A stretch of 16,564 bases of DNA, from NCBI GenBank assembly GCA_023853785.1, contig JAJIRX010000372.1, positions 1 through 16,564 of the forward strand, written 5' to 3'. The position numbers and the translations under genes are program-made. The notes below the pieces were generated by a model. It was not told where the DNA came from, did not search any database, and saw nothing but the letters and a program-made list of their open reading frames with translations. Source of the DNA: Psilocybe azurescens (Eukaryota > Basidiomycota > Agaricomycetes > Agaricales > Agrocybaceae). This document shows positions 1 to 9,143 of the stretch, in pieces (position 1 is the first letter of the stretch; every line of letters starts with the position of its first letter).

Positions 1-1449
1 TACCGTTAAGGCGATGAAGATGCTTGGTAGCTCTACTCGAGGTCTGCGCCCTGTCCGGAAGTGCGTCGCTATCGCGGCATGCGTGCCCATAGTTACGTAT
101 GGCTTCCGTCTTTGGTACTGCAGCTGCTCGCTGCAAAGGTGCCCTCATCATCTCTCTGTAATGCAGCGCTCAGCTGCACTGTGGATTACTGGTGCATTCC
201 GCACTTTTCCTGACTGGTGGTGTGGAGGCCTTGCGGCCTCCCTCCATCAATCTCCTTCTTCGTCGTCTACGGAGCAAGCTGATTATCGGTTTGCCACCCT
301 GACCCCGACTCATCCTGTGAGCTTTCCTCTCGCTTCAATTGCGGCACTATCTTGCATCCCTCCCCGATTCAGACCATGTCTGAACCGGAAATCTGCGCAC
401 TAGTGGGACTCTTTTGAGTCCGACACTAATGTTCTTGCCCTGACGGAGACCCTACTCCGGATGAACCCGCTTTCACAACCGGGTGTTCGACTTATGGACT
501 GCTTTGCGGACCAAGTCCACTTGGACGACGGCAAGATTTCTCGCGGTGGCGAGATAAGAGTGAAGCAGCGTACCAAACACCTCGATAAGCTCCGGACAAG
601 ATCTCGGAGAACATCGGGACGTATTATGGAGGAACAGACGCTAGTGTGCCCCTCTCAGGACGGTATCAAGCAATTGCGGCCTCCATCCTGTTCAGCAGCG
701 GAGCTGAGCGCTGGCGCGCTTGGCATGTCGCAGGCAAAGTCACCGCCCCTGATGCGGAGCTATATGCCATTTGTTCTGCAATTGTCAATGTGACTTCGCG
801 TGACGACTGTACGGACATTTTCATATTCACAGACTCAATGGCTTCCGCCCGTTGTGCTGTTGATCCTTCTATCCACTCGGGACAGGGCCACTCAGTGGCT
901 GTCTGTGAGGCTCTTCAGACTTGGTTCACCCGTAAGGATGGCAAGTCAATCACCTTTGTGTACGTCCCCTGCGCTTGCAGTGGGACCTGCATTACAAAGC
1001 ACACGAGTACGCAACTGAACTCAAAGTTGCACTGGGCCCTCGCCCAGCTACATCATTGACAGCCTGCGCATGCAGCTGCCCTCTCGGGCGCTTCCTAGAA
1101 TGTCATGTTCCAGGACCCTGAATATAGAGGTCGGAATTTTCTCCACCTCAAGACCGTCGACGGGGCGGTCGCTCAGCCCGGGGGCAAAGATAACCCCTGG
1201 GTTCATTTCGTGAACATGAGCTCTCCGCAGCTCTACGCACGCATGTGTAGGTGTATTCTGAATCATGCGCCCATCGGGTCTTACTATTCCCGGTTCAATC
1301 TTAACGATGGTCATACATCGTGCCTGTGTGGGTGTCCTTGGGAAACCCGCACACATATCCTCACTTGCAAGAAGACTTACCATCCTCCCAAGGCATGCGA
1401 GCTTAGGCAGCCAACCACGTTGTGCTACCTTCACTCATTTTGGAGATGA
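1..1449 (+). pseudogene. ORF2 fragment of LINE A: RT thumb, RNase H, Cys/His finger
   Basis: The remains of the ORF2 polyprotein are spread over several frames. Positions 14-400 encode the region after the RT fold (KAMKMLGSSTRGLRPV, then IVTYGFRLWY). RNase H lies at about 610-1050: YYGGTDAS carries the first catalytic Asp, DAELYAI the Glu and FTDSMASAR the second Asp. A frameshift near 970-985 breaks the end of RNase H. The C-terminus at 1105-1449 is open and intact. It starts MFQDPEYRGRNFLHL and contains a finger CLCGCPWETRTHILTC (C-x-C-x8-H-x3-C), a type common at the end of ORF2 in Tad/R1/jockey-like elements, and it ends LCYLHSFWR-stop. The product would have copied and integrated element RNA; this copy cannot encode it because of the frameshifts. 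Confidence 0.88.
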
Positions 1450-2095
1450 ACCCAAAAGTGTTCACCTTCTATTTGGCTCCCACTGCGGGCGTCGGCTGAC
1501 AACTGACATTGTGCATTGTGGGGGAGTCTTCGTTCGGCGGTCTTGATTGGCATGGGCCAATTATCCGCTTAGCTCGTGGTTGTTTGGCTATGCTGGGGTA
1601 GGCCGTTTTGGCGGGGCTTGTTTGCCACTTGCTTTGGTGTTCGACTCACTACCTTCACCCAGGACCTGGGCCACGTTACGAACGGCGTTGAGTATGTGGG
1701 AACCAGGGAGAGCTGGTACCGCCGGTCTTGGCTGCTGGACTTGGGCGCCCCGCCCTTGTTAGTTATCTCCTGCTGGTGGTGCAGCCGCTCCACCCCAGGC
1801 TTCCTAAGGCTAGGGTCATTCCTAGTCTATATCCCATGAGGTTGTTCTTTGTAGATAGGTTCATTTTTAGTGTTTTCTACTCTGCATCGAGGTTGGCGTT
1901 ATATCCCCACAGTAGCTACCCTGTTATGTGTTCAGCACGGTCATTTATTGTAGGCTTCAGTGTTTCCAACGGACTCTTAGTAGTTTCGGCGAACAGTTTC
2001 TTAGTAGTTACCTGGTCGGGCATTTGTACTTAGCGACCGGACTGCTTTCGCGCACTGGTATACAAATTGATGATTTAAAAAAAAAAAAAAAAAAA
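1450..2095 (+). other. 3' UTR and A19 tail of LINE A
   Basis: This non-coding stretch lies between the ORF2 stop (TGA 1447-1449) and the poly(A) tail at 2077-2095. It aligns by eye along its length with the equivalent parts of copies C, D and F, so it is an element part and not host DNA. It holds a stem-loop at 1807-1828. Short open frames here differ between copies in start and end, and I do not call them genes. The pure A tail indicates insertion by target-primed reverse transcription of a polyadenylated RNA. Confidence 0.85.
1807..1828 (+). repeat. 3' UTR stem-loop, LINE A
   Basis: AGGCTAGG-gtcatt-CCTAGTCT forms an 8-base stem with one G:U-type pair and a 6-base loop. The same structure is perfect in copies C and D and has one mismatch in F. 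Confidence 0.55.
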
Positions 2096-2097
2096 CA

Positions 2098-3910
2098 AGG
2101 AGGCGCCCACGAGAGAGGGCAGCCTGCATGCGCAGGCTGTCAAAGATGTAGCTGGGCAAGGGCCCAGTGCAACTTTGAGTTCGGTTGCGTACTCGTGTGC
2201 TTTGTAATGCAGGTCCCACTGCAGGCGTGAGGGGACGTACACAAAGGTGATTGACTGTCCATCCTTGCGGGTGAACCAAGTCTGAAGAGCGTCACAGACA
2301 GCCACAGAGTGGCCCTGTCCGGAGTGGATAGAGGGATCAACAGCTCGACGGGCAGAGGCCATCGAGTCTGTGAATATGAAGATGTCCGTGCAATTGTCAC
2401 GCAAAGTCGCATTGACAATTGCACAACGGATGGCATATAGCTGCGCATCAGGGGCGGTGACTTTGCCTGCGACATGCCAAGCGTGCCAGCGCTCAGCTCC
2501 GCTGCTGAACAGGATGGAGGCTGCAATGGCTTGATACCGTCCTGAGAGGGGCACACTAGCGTCTGTCCATCCATAGTATGTCCCGATGTTCTCCGAGATC
2601 TTATCCCGGAGTTTATCTAGGTGTTTGGTGTGCTGCGTTAATTCCTTGTCGGCGTTGCCACGAGAAATCTTGCAGTCATTGAAGTGGACTTGGTCCACAA
2701 AGCGGTCCATAAGTCAAACACCCGGTCGTGAGAGCGGGTTCATCGGGAGTAGAGTCTCCATCAGAGCAAGAACATTATTGTCGGACTCAAAGAGAGTCCC
2801 ACTAGTGCGGAAGATTTCCGGTTCAGACATAGTCTGAATCAAAGAGAGGGATGCGGAGTGATAGTGCCGCAGTTGAAGCGAGAGAGGAAGGCTCTCACAG
2901 GATGAGTCGGGGTCAGGGTGGCAAACTGATAATCGGCTCGCTCAGACAGACGACGAAGAAGGAGATTGATGGGAGGGAGGCCCGCAAGGGCCTCCACACC
3001 ACCAGTCGGAGAAGTGCGGAATGCACCAGTAATCCACAGTGCAGCTGAGCGCTGCATTACAGAGAGATGATGAAGGGCACCTTTGCAGCGAGCAGCTGCA
3101 AAGTACCAAAGACGGAAGCCATACGTAACTATAGGAAGTACGTAGGCGCTGATAAAGGACAGCTTCTGGACAGGGCGCAGACCTCGAGTAGAGCTACAAA
3201 GCATCTTCATCGCCTTAACGGTAGACAAAGCCTTGGTGGAGTAGTATCGGACATGCTCGGTGAAGGTGAGCTTGCGATCGAAATAGAAACCCAAGTACCG
3301 CCAGTACAGCTTGGGTTTGAGAGGGTCGCGCCGGTGTATGGAGCATAACCCAGATCGACAGGGGGATTGTCTTTGCAGTGCGAGCGGTCGAAGTGGAATA
3401 CTTCAGACTTGTCGTGCTCCAGTGCGAGTCCAAATTTCTTGAACAGCTCAAATATTACACCATAAGCCCGTTTAAGGGCTTCACAGTTATCGAGAAGGGA
3501 CTTTGATTGCACCACGAGAGTGCCATCATCGACATATGAGAGCAAGAAGCACCCACGAGTGAGTGGATCCAGCTCGAATAGCCTCATGATGAGGGTAAGG
3601 TAAAGAGCAGAGGGACTGGGGACAGGGCGGAGCCCTGTCCCACTCCTACATCTGCCTGGCGGAGGTCGGAGATGAAGTCACCCCACGCATACTGCTTAGA
3701 GCGACCGACCAGATAATGGGAGAAGAATTTAATGACATTGTCGCTAAACCCTAACTTCCGGAGAATAGCCATGAGAACCTCATGATTGAGCGACAGGAAG
3801 AACTGAGCGACGTCTAAGGCAATGACGCTAGTCTTAAGTCCCTTGGCCCACCCAGCACGCACCATGTGCGTCAGGATGAGCCGGAGTCTTCAGTGGATCG
3901 TTGACGGATC
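2098..3910 (-). pseudogene. ORF2 fragment of LINE B: RT, thumb, RNase H
   Basis: Read on the minus strand, 3865-3590 encodes the RT palm: LDVAQFFLSLNH (motif A; copy D has FDVAQFFPSLNH) and GVGQGSALSP (motif B). A frameshift near 3610 leads to 3587-3300 with motif C LLSYVDDGTLVV and motif D FGLALEHDKSEV. Another frameshift near 3300 leads to the thumb at 3294-2839, which is open. RNase H is a long open stretch, 2710-2098, with TDAS and FTDSMASAR present, but the catalytic Glu of DAELYAI is Gln (CAG, 2441-2443 on the minus strand). A TGA at 2714-2716 separates thumb from RNase H where copy C has CGA. The RNase H would be inactive even if translated. The downstream run of Phe codons is only copy A's tail read backwards. 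Confidence 0.88.
3619..3641. repeat. Perfect hairpin over RT motif B codons (copy B)
   Basis: GGGACAGGGC-GGA-GCCCTGTCCC is a perfect 10-bp inverted repeat with a 3-base loop. It lies over the codons for GQGSALS of RT motif B on the minus strand; the loop is the Ser codon TCC. The same stem is perfect in copies D and E. Confidence 0.85.
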
Positions 3911-4566
3911 TTTTTTTTTTTATTTTTTTTTTTTTAAATCATCAATTTGTATACTGGTGCGCGAAAGCAGTCCGGTCGCTAAGTACAAATGCCCGACCAG
4001 GTAACTACTAAGAAACTGTTCGCCCGAAACTACTAAGAGTCCGTTGGAAACACTGAAGCCTACAATAAATGACCGTGCTGAACACATAACGGGGTAGCTA
4101 CTGTGGGGATATAACGCCAACCTCGATGCAGAAGAAGGAACAAATAGAAACTTATCTACAAAGAACAACCTCGCGGGATATAGACTAGGAGTGACCCTAG
4201 TCTTAGGAAGCCTGGGGTGAAGCAGATGCAGCACCAGCAGGAGATAACTAACAAGGGCGGGGGCGCCCAAGTCCAGCAGCCGAGACTAGCGGTACTAGCT
4301 CTCCCTAGTTCCCGCATACTCGACGCCATTTGTAACGCGGCCTAGGTCCTGAGTGGGGTAGGTGAGTCGAACACCGATGCCAGTGGTGAGCCAAGCCCCG
4401 TCGAAACGGCCCTTCCCCAGGGATTCTCAAACAACCACGAGCCAAGCGGATAATTGGCCCATGCCAATCAAGACCGCTGAATGAAGATTCCCCGCACAAT
4501 GCCCAACGTTAGTTGTCAACCGACGCCCGCAAGGGGGAGCCGAGCAGAAGGCAAACACTTTCGGGT
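3911..4566 (-). other. Poly(A) tail (as poly-T) and 3' UTR of LINE C/E
   Basis: On the plus strand, 3911-3935 is a T-run broken by a single A; it is the A tail of a minus-strand element. The following sequence, AAATCATCAATTTGTATAC, is the reverse complement of the 3' terminus found in copies A, D and F. The UTR then continues to the ORF2 stop (TGA, plus-strand 4567-4569). A stem-loop lies at 4182-4203. No convincing gene is present. Confidence 0.87.
4182..4203 (-). repeat. 3' UTR stem-loop, LINE C/E
   Basis: AGACTAGG-agtgac-CCTAGTCT is a perfect 8-bp inverted repeat with a 6-base loop, identical in arms to the one in copy D. Confidence 0.6.
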
Positions 4567-4620
4567 TCATCTCCAAAAAGAGTGAAGGTAGCACAACGTG
4601 GTTGGCTGCCTAAGCTCGCA

Positions 4621-4656
4621 AGTCCTGGGAGGATGATAAGTCCTGGGAGGACGATA
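4621..4656. repeat. 18-bp tandem duplication inside ORF2 of LINE C
   Basis: Two adjacent 18-base units (4621-4638 and 4639-4656) differ at one base (GATGATA versus GACGATA). They add six in-frame residues after the Cys/His finger. Copies A, D and F have one unit, so this arose in C/E or its source copy. Confidence 0.85.
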
Positions 4657-5559
4657 AGTCCTTCTGCAGGTGAGGATATGCATGCGGGTTTCCCAGGGAC
4701 ACCCACACGGGCACGATGTATGACCATCATTGAGATTGAATCGGGAATAATAAGACCCGATGGGCGCATGATTCAGAATACACCTACACATGTGTGCGTA
4801 GAGCTGTGGAGAGCTCATGTTCGCGAAGTGAACCCAAGGGTTGTCTTTGCCCCCAGGCTGTGCAACGGCCCCGTCGACCGTTTTGAGTTGGAGAAAGTTC
4901 CTTCCTCGATATTCGGGGTCCTGGAATAAGACATTCCAGGAAGCGCCTCGAGAGAGGGCAGCCTGCATGCGCAGGCTGTCAAATGATGTAGCTGGGCATG
5001 GGCTCAGTGCGACTTTGAGTTCGGTTGCGTACTCGTGTGCTTTGTAATGCAAGTCCCATTGCAGTCGCTGAGGGGGACGTACACAAAGGTGATTGACTGG
5101 CCATCCTTACAGGTGAACCAAGTCTGAAGGGTTAAGCAGAGAGCCACAGAGTGGCCCTGTCCGGAGTGAATGGAAGGGTCAACAGCTTGACGGGCAGAAG
5201 CCATCGAGTCTGTGAAAATGAAGATGTCCGTGCAGTCGTCACGCCAAGTCGCATTGACAATTGCAGAACAAATGGCATACAGTTCCGCATCTGGGGCGGT
5301 GACTTTGCCTGCGACATGTCGGGTGCGCCAGCACTCAACTCTGCCGCTAAACAGGATGGAGGCCGCAATGGCTTGATACCGTCCTGAGAGGGGCAGACTT
5401 GCGTCTGTCCCTGCATAGTAGGTCCCGATGTTCTCCGAAATTTTGTCACGGAGCTTATCGAGGGTGTTTGGTGCGCTGCTTCAATTCCTTGTCAGCATCG
5501 CTGCGAGAAATCTTGCAGTCATTGAAATGGACTTGGTCCGCAAAGCGGTCCATGAGTCG

Positions 5560-5573
5560 AACACCCGGTCTGG
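5560..5573. repeat. Target-site duplication, left copy (LINE D)
   Basis: AACACCCGGTCTGG here is repeated at 9783-9796. The two copies bracket LINE D, and the sequence is part of the C/E element (start of RNase H), so it is target DNA duplicated on insertion of D. The first A of the right copy cannot be told from the A-rich tail, so the length is 13 or 14. Confidence 0.93.
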
Positions 5574-6099
5574 AACACTGCAGCGGAACTAGGCTTGCAA
5601 CGGGCTCCTTTTGTGAACCCGGGGCCAACCTTCTACCCCCGCATCCAAGGCTTTTGCTCCACAGTGTTTGACTTGGTATTCGTGCAACCGGACCAAACCT
5701 TGACGGGCGCGAGGTCACTCGGGTGCACAACGCCATGGGCGAAGTCGGATCATATCCCACTCGCTACCACCTTATCGATCTCTGCCAATTCCGGGCTACG
5801 CCCCGCAGAGCTCTCAAAGCCGACAAAGAGGAGCAAATCCGATTTGTCAGAGTCATTGAGGGAGAGTTTGCCATGAAAGTGGATGAACATGCTCCACTCA
5901 ACACACCCGACCAGATTGACGTGGCGGCGCAAGCTATCGCCAATTCGTTCTCTGCAGCATGGGAAACCTGCTCCAGAGAGGTCACTATTACGAGGCGCTC
6001 AAAACCGTGGTGGACGGATGAGTGCTCAGTTGCGCTTCAGGCTTATCGGGAACATGGTCTCCCGGAGGACTGGAAGCTTTACCGAAAGGCGGTCAAAAA
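5574..6099 (+). pseudogene. ORF2 of LINE D, part 1: end of EN domain and linker
   Basis: 5595-5800 encodes the end of an APE-like endonuclease: NPGPTFYPRIQGF, FDLVFVQPD and the signature SDHIPLA, whose Asp and His are the conserved active-site pair of this fold. The EN nicks target DNA to prime reverse transcription. A frameshift near 5800 moves the reading to 5800-6099, a linker with VKVDEHAPLN-type sequence (AMKVDEHAPLNTPDQ), RRSKPWWTDECS and YREHGLPEDWKLYRKAVKN. The KPWW-T/N-xEC pattern between EN and RT is usual in Tad/jockey-like ORF2 proteins. The Copia LTR cuts the frame after the KAVKN codons. The N-terminal part of EN was never copied. Confidence 0.87.
6095..6099. repeat. 5-bp target-site duplication, left (solo LTR)
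   Basis: AAAAA before the LTR is repeated directly after it (6352-6356). Copy E, which has no LTR here, shows a single run of five A's at the same place (TTAAAAACGCC on the minus strand), which confirms the empty site. Confidence 0.9.
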
Positions 6100-6351
6100 T
6101 GTTAGAATTGATATTTCAGACTCAGACTGATGGGATCACATGACAGACACCTATGTAGCTGTAGCACACCGCTTGAACTCCTTAGTTACTCACTTTGGAC
6201 TTCAGGCAAGTAGATAGCATAGTTCAGTCTCAATACACTCAGTTACTCACTTTGGACTTCAGGCCCTCATTGCCACTCTGTCTGATACAGTGTGACCACG
6301 AAACTCGGACCACAGCTGTCTCGCACGTTTCCGAACTCGCCACCTTTAACA
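6100..6351 (+). mobile_element. Solo LTR of a Ty1/Copia element
   Basis: A 252-bp block starts TGTTAG and ends TTTAACA (terminal inverted TGTTA/TAACA). It is bracketed by a perfect 5-bp duplication and inserted in the ORF2 linker of LINE D. It is nearly identical to the 5' LTR at 12096-12346; I count about ten differences by eye. No internal gag or pol accompanies it, so it is a solo LTR, normally made by recombination between the two LTRs of a full element. Orientation is given from the match to 12096-12346, which is followed by a primer site and gag on the plus strand. Confidence 0.95.
6184..6264 (+). repeat. Pair of 24-bp direct repeats inside the solo LTR
   Basis: The 24-base unit at 6184-6207 recurs exactly at 6241-6264 (AGTTACTCACTTTGG...CAGGC). 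The pair is also present in the other LTR (12180-12203 and 12237-12260, the second unit with one change). Tandem-spaced repeats in an LTR may be promoter elements; that is only a guess here. Confidence 0.85.
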
Positions 6352-6356
6352 AAAAA
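6352..6356. repeat. 5-bp target-site duplication, right (solo LTR)
   Basis: AAAAA following the LTR, a repeat of 6095-6099. The LINE D reading frame continues from here. Confidence 0.9.
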
Positions 6357-8160
6357 CGCCAAACAGGTTTTCTTTGATTCCAGAATCACAGAAATATCCA
6401 TTACCAACAAACGCACTTGGGACCTCATGTCTTGGGTCCAACAGCGCAAGTTACCCCGTGCGAGGCTATTCAATACCAGGGGCAGCCTTGCTATGCCCTT
6501 CCTCAGTTGTGGGATGCTCTACACAACACTTATAACTCGGCGTCGGACCACGCGTTCGACATCGACATTCTCGACTCCATCCCGACATGCCTGTTCGGGG
6601 ATGGGTCCCATCTCTGCACTCGAGATGTGGGAAGCTTTGGCCTCCTGCTCCAACGTGTCGGCCCCAGGGCCAGACCACATCAAGTGGTCTCATCTCAAGA
6701 TGTTGATGCGGGGCCCCACCTACGTCTTCACCGTCTTGCTCGCGCCTGCCAATGCCTGCCTCTGGGTTGGGCACTGGCCCAAGCACTTCAAGGAGTCCAT
6801 GTCGGTTATCATCCCGAAACCGAACAAGCCCTCCTACTCTGCTCCAAAGGCATTCAGGCCTATTGTGCTCCTGAACACCGTTGGTAAACTGATTGAGAAA
6901 ATGCTTTCCAATCGCATACAGTTCGATGGCGTCGCTTCAAATGTCTTCCACCCAAATCAGATCGGAGGGATCCGTCAACGATCCACCGAAGATGCCGGCC
7001 TCATCCTGACGCACATGGTGCGTGCTGGGTGGGCCAAGGGACTCAAGACTAGCGTCATTGCCTTTGATGTCGCTCAGTTCTTCCCGTCACTCAACCATGA
7101 AGTTCTCATGGCTATTCTCTGGAAGCTAGGGTTTAGCGACAATGTCGTTAAATTCTTCTCCCACTATTTGGTCGGTCGCTCTACACAGTATGCGTGGGGT
7201 GACTTCATCTCGGACCTTCGCCAGGCAGATGTAGGAGTGGGACAGGGCTCTGCCCTGTCCCCAGTCCTCTCTGCTCTTTACCTTACCCTCATCATGAGGC
7301 TATTCGAGCTGGATCCACTCACTCGTGGGTGCTTCCTGCTCTCATACATCGATGATGGCACCCTTGTGGTGCAATCAAAGTCCCTTCTCGACAACTGTGA
7401 AGCCCTTAAACGGGCTTATGGTGTCATCTTTGAATTGTTCAAGAAATTTGGACTTGCCCTAGAGCATGACAAGTCCGAAGTATTCCACTTCGACCGGTCA
7501 CACTCTAAAGACAATCTCCCTTTTGATCTGGGCTATGCTCCATACACCGGCGCGACCCCTCTCAAACCCAAGCTGTATTGGCGGTACCTGGGTTTCTACT
7601 TGATCACAAGCTCACTTTTACTGAGCATGTCCAATACTACTCCACCAAAGCTTTGTCAACCCTTAAGGCGATGAAGATGCTTGGTAGTTCCACTCGAGGA
7701 CTGTGCCCTGTTCAGAAGCGCGTTTTTTATCAGCGCCTGCGTACTTCCCATAGTTACATATGGCTTTTGTCTCTGGTACTTCGCAGCTGCTCGCTGCAAA
7801 GGTGCCCTTCATCATCTCTCTACAATGCAGCGTTCGCTGCATTGTGGATTACTGGTGCATTCTGCACCTCGCCGACTGGTGAGGTGGAGGCCCTTGCAGG
7901 TCTTCCCCCTATCAATCTTCTTCTTTGCCATCTGTCCGAGCGAGCCGACTATCGGTTTGCCACATTGACCCCGACCCATCCTGTGAGAGCTTTCCTCTCT
8001 CGCTTCAACTGCGACACTATCGCGCCGCACCCTTCCCTCTCAATTCACACCATGTCTGAACCAGAGATCTTCAGCACTAGTGGGACTCTATTTGAGTCCA
8101 ACACTAATGTTCTCGCCCTGACGGAGACCTTACTCCCGATGAACCCGCTCTCCAGACCAG
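6357..8160 (+). pseudogene. ORF2 of LINE D, part 2: reverse transcriptase and thumb
   Basis: After the LTR the linker resumes (VFFDSRITEISITNKRTWDL). Two frameshifts near 6455 and 6595 put one stretch (ALPQLWDALHNTYNS) in another frame. From about 6600 to 7590 the RT is open with all main motifs in order: APGPDHIKWSHLK, FRPIVLLNTVGKLIEKML, HPNQIGG, motif A FDVAQFFPSLNH, motif B GVGQGSALSP, motif C SYIDDGTLVV, motif D FGLALEHDKSEV and motif E YLGFY. Both catalytic Asp of YIDD and the motif A Asp are present. A frameshift near 7595 and a pair near 7715 and 7840 break the thumb (KAMKMLGSSTRG, LPIVTYGFCLWYF, LTPTHPVRAFLSRFN). This is the most complete RT in the window and the reference for reading the others. 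Confidence 0.92.
7239..7261. repeat. Perfect hairpin over RT motif B codons (copy D)
   Basis: GGGACAGGGC-TCT-GCCCTGTCCC is a perfect 10-bp inverted repeat whose loop is the Ser codon of GQGSALS. It matches the hairpins at 3619-3641 and 10678-10700. Confidence 0.85.
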
Positions 8161-9143
8161 GTGTTCCGACTAATAGACCGCTTTGTGGACCAAGTCCACT
8201 TCGACGACTGCAAGATTTCTCGTGGTGATGCTGACAAGGAATTGAAGCAGTGCACCAAACACCTCGATAAGCTCCGAGACAAAATCTCGGAGAATATTGG
8301 GACCTATTATGCAGGGACAGACGCAAGTCTGCCCCTCTCAGGACGGTATCAAGCAATTGCGGCCTCCATCCTGTTCAGCGGCGGAGTCGAAGCGCTGGCG
8401 CGCTAGACATGTCGCAGGCAAAGTCACCGCCCCCGATGCGGAGCTCTATGCCATTCGTTCTGCAATTGTCAATGCGACTTCAGCGCTGACGATTGTACGG
8501 ACATTCATATTCACAGACTCGATGGCTTCCGCCCGTCGAGCTGTTGATCCCTCTATCCACTGCGGACAAGGCCACTCCGTGGCTGTCTGTGAGGCTCTTC
8601 AGACTTGGTTCACCCACAAGGATGGCCAGTCAATTACCTTTGTGTACGTCCCCTCGCAATTGCAGTGGGACCTGCACTATAAAGCACACGAGTACGCAAC
8701 CGAACTCAAAGTCGTGCTGGGCCCTCGCCCAGCTACATCATTTGACAGCCTGCGATATGCAAGCTGCCCTCTCTCGCGGGCGCCTCCTGGAATGTTTTGT
8801 TCCAGGACCCCGAATATCGAGGGAAGGAACTTTCTCCACCTCAAAACGGTCGACGGAGCCGTTGCACAGCCAGGGGGCAAAGACAACCCCTGGGTCCACT
8901 TCATAAACATGAGCTCCCCACAGCTCTCACGCACACATGTGTAGGTGTATTCTGAATCATGCGTCCATCAGGTCTTATTATTCCCGGTTTAATCTTAACG
9001 ATGGTCATACATCGTGCCCGTGTGGGTGTCCTTGGGAAACCCGCACGCATATCCTCACCTCCAAAAGGACTTATTGTCCTCCCAGGACTTGCGAGCTTAG
9101 GCAGCCAACCACATTGTGCTACCTTCACTCTTTTTGGAGATGA
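8161..9143 (+). pseudogene. ORF2 of LINE D, part 3: RNase H and degenerate Cys/His finger
   Basis: 8170-8390 encodes the start of RNase H (QVHFDDCKISRGDADKE, GTYYAGTDASLPLSG). An extra base near 8385 shifts the frame. 8400-8720 then carries DAELYAI and FTDSMASARRA, so the three recognisable acidic residues survive, although the segment between them has lost and gained bases near 8485. The domain ends HYKAHEYATELK, with no clear fourth Asp. More shifts occur at about 8750-8800 and 8920. The C-terminus 8937-9143 is open, but the finger reads CPCGCPWETRTHILTS: the last Cys ligand is Ser. It ends SFWR-stop like the other copies. Confidence 0.87.

Larger units (their letters stand above)
1..2095 (+). 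mobile_element. LINE copy A (Tad1-like non-LTR retrotransposon), 3' part
   Basis: This is the 3' portion of a non-LTR retrotransposon on the plus strand. It enters the window inside the RT thumb, continues through RNase H and a C-terminal Cys/His finger, then a 3' UTR of about 630 bases, and ends in a pure A19 tail (2077-2095). The same segment order recurs in copies C, D and F, each ending at the same 3' terminus (GTATACAAATTGATGATTT followed by A's), which fixes this as the true element end. Immediately after the tail the sequence becomes minus-strand LINE (copy B), in mid-gene. The simplest reading is that A inserted into B, with B's 3' part lying left of the window. Family assignment (Tad1-like) is from domain order and motif style, not from a search. 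Confidence 0.9.
2096..3910 (-). mobile_element. LINE copy B, internal segment (outermost host element of the nest)
   Basis: This minus-strand LINE piece has neither of its own ends in the window. Read on the minus strand it runs from RT (about 3910) through the thumb to the end of RNase H (about 2098). On the left it stops at the A tail of copy A, at an element-internal position (GGAGGCGCCC, just before the C-terminal finger region). On the right it stops at GTTGACGGATC, followed directly by the poly(T) of copy C. Neither stop is a natural element end, so B is best read as an older element cut by two later insertions. Its missing 3' end should lie left of A and its missing RT N-terminus far to the right. 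Confidence 0.85.
4567..5573 (-). pseudogene. ORF2 C-terminus of LINE C/E: RNase H and Cys/His finger
   Basis: Read on the minus strand, RNase H lies at about 5573-5000, broken by a frameshift near 5150. The catalytic-type residues remain: TDAS, a Glu in the DAELYAI motif and FTDSMASAR. A second frameshift near 5050 leads to the last open stretch, 5052-4567, which starts HYKAHEYATELK. It then carries DPEYRGRNFLQLKTVDG, and the finger CPCGCPWETRMHILTC is intact (C-x-C-x8-H-x3-C). The protein ends SFWR-stop. Just after the finger there is an 18-bp in-frame tandem duplication (RTYRPP/RTYHPP) absent from the other copies. This is the best-preserved ORF2 C-terminus in the window. Confidence 0.87.

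Noticed and set aside
1547..2033. Open frames of 70-100 codons in the 3' UTR, with relatives in copies C, D and F
   Set aside because: They lie after the common ORF2 stop, start and end at different places in each copy, have no recognisable domain, and are explained by homologous non-coding DNA.
3911..3935. T-run as a transcription terminator
   Set aside because: It joins directly to the element 3' end in reverse complement, exactly as the A tails of A and D do; it is a LINE tail. The T-run at 15006-15027 is the same.
4955..4980. Palindrome-like AGCCTGCATGCGCAGGCT before the finger region (also in B and F)
   Set aside because: It codes for conserved residues (SLRMQAA), has changed in A and D without compensation, and shows no sign of selection as a structure.
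5883..6143. Overlapping frame with MNMLHSTHPTRLTW in the D linker
   Set aside because: The competing frame carries the linker signature KPWWTDEC shared with copy E; this one has no shared motif.
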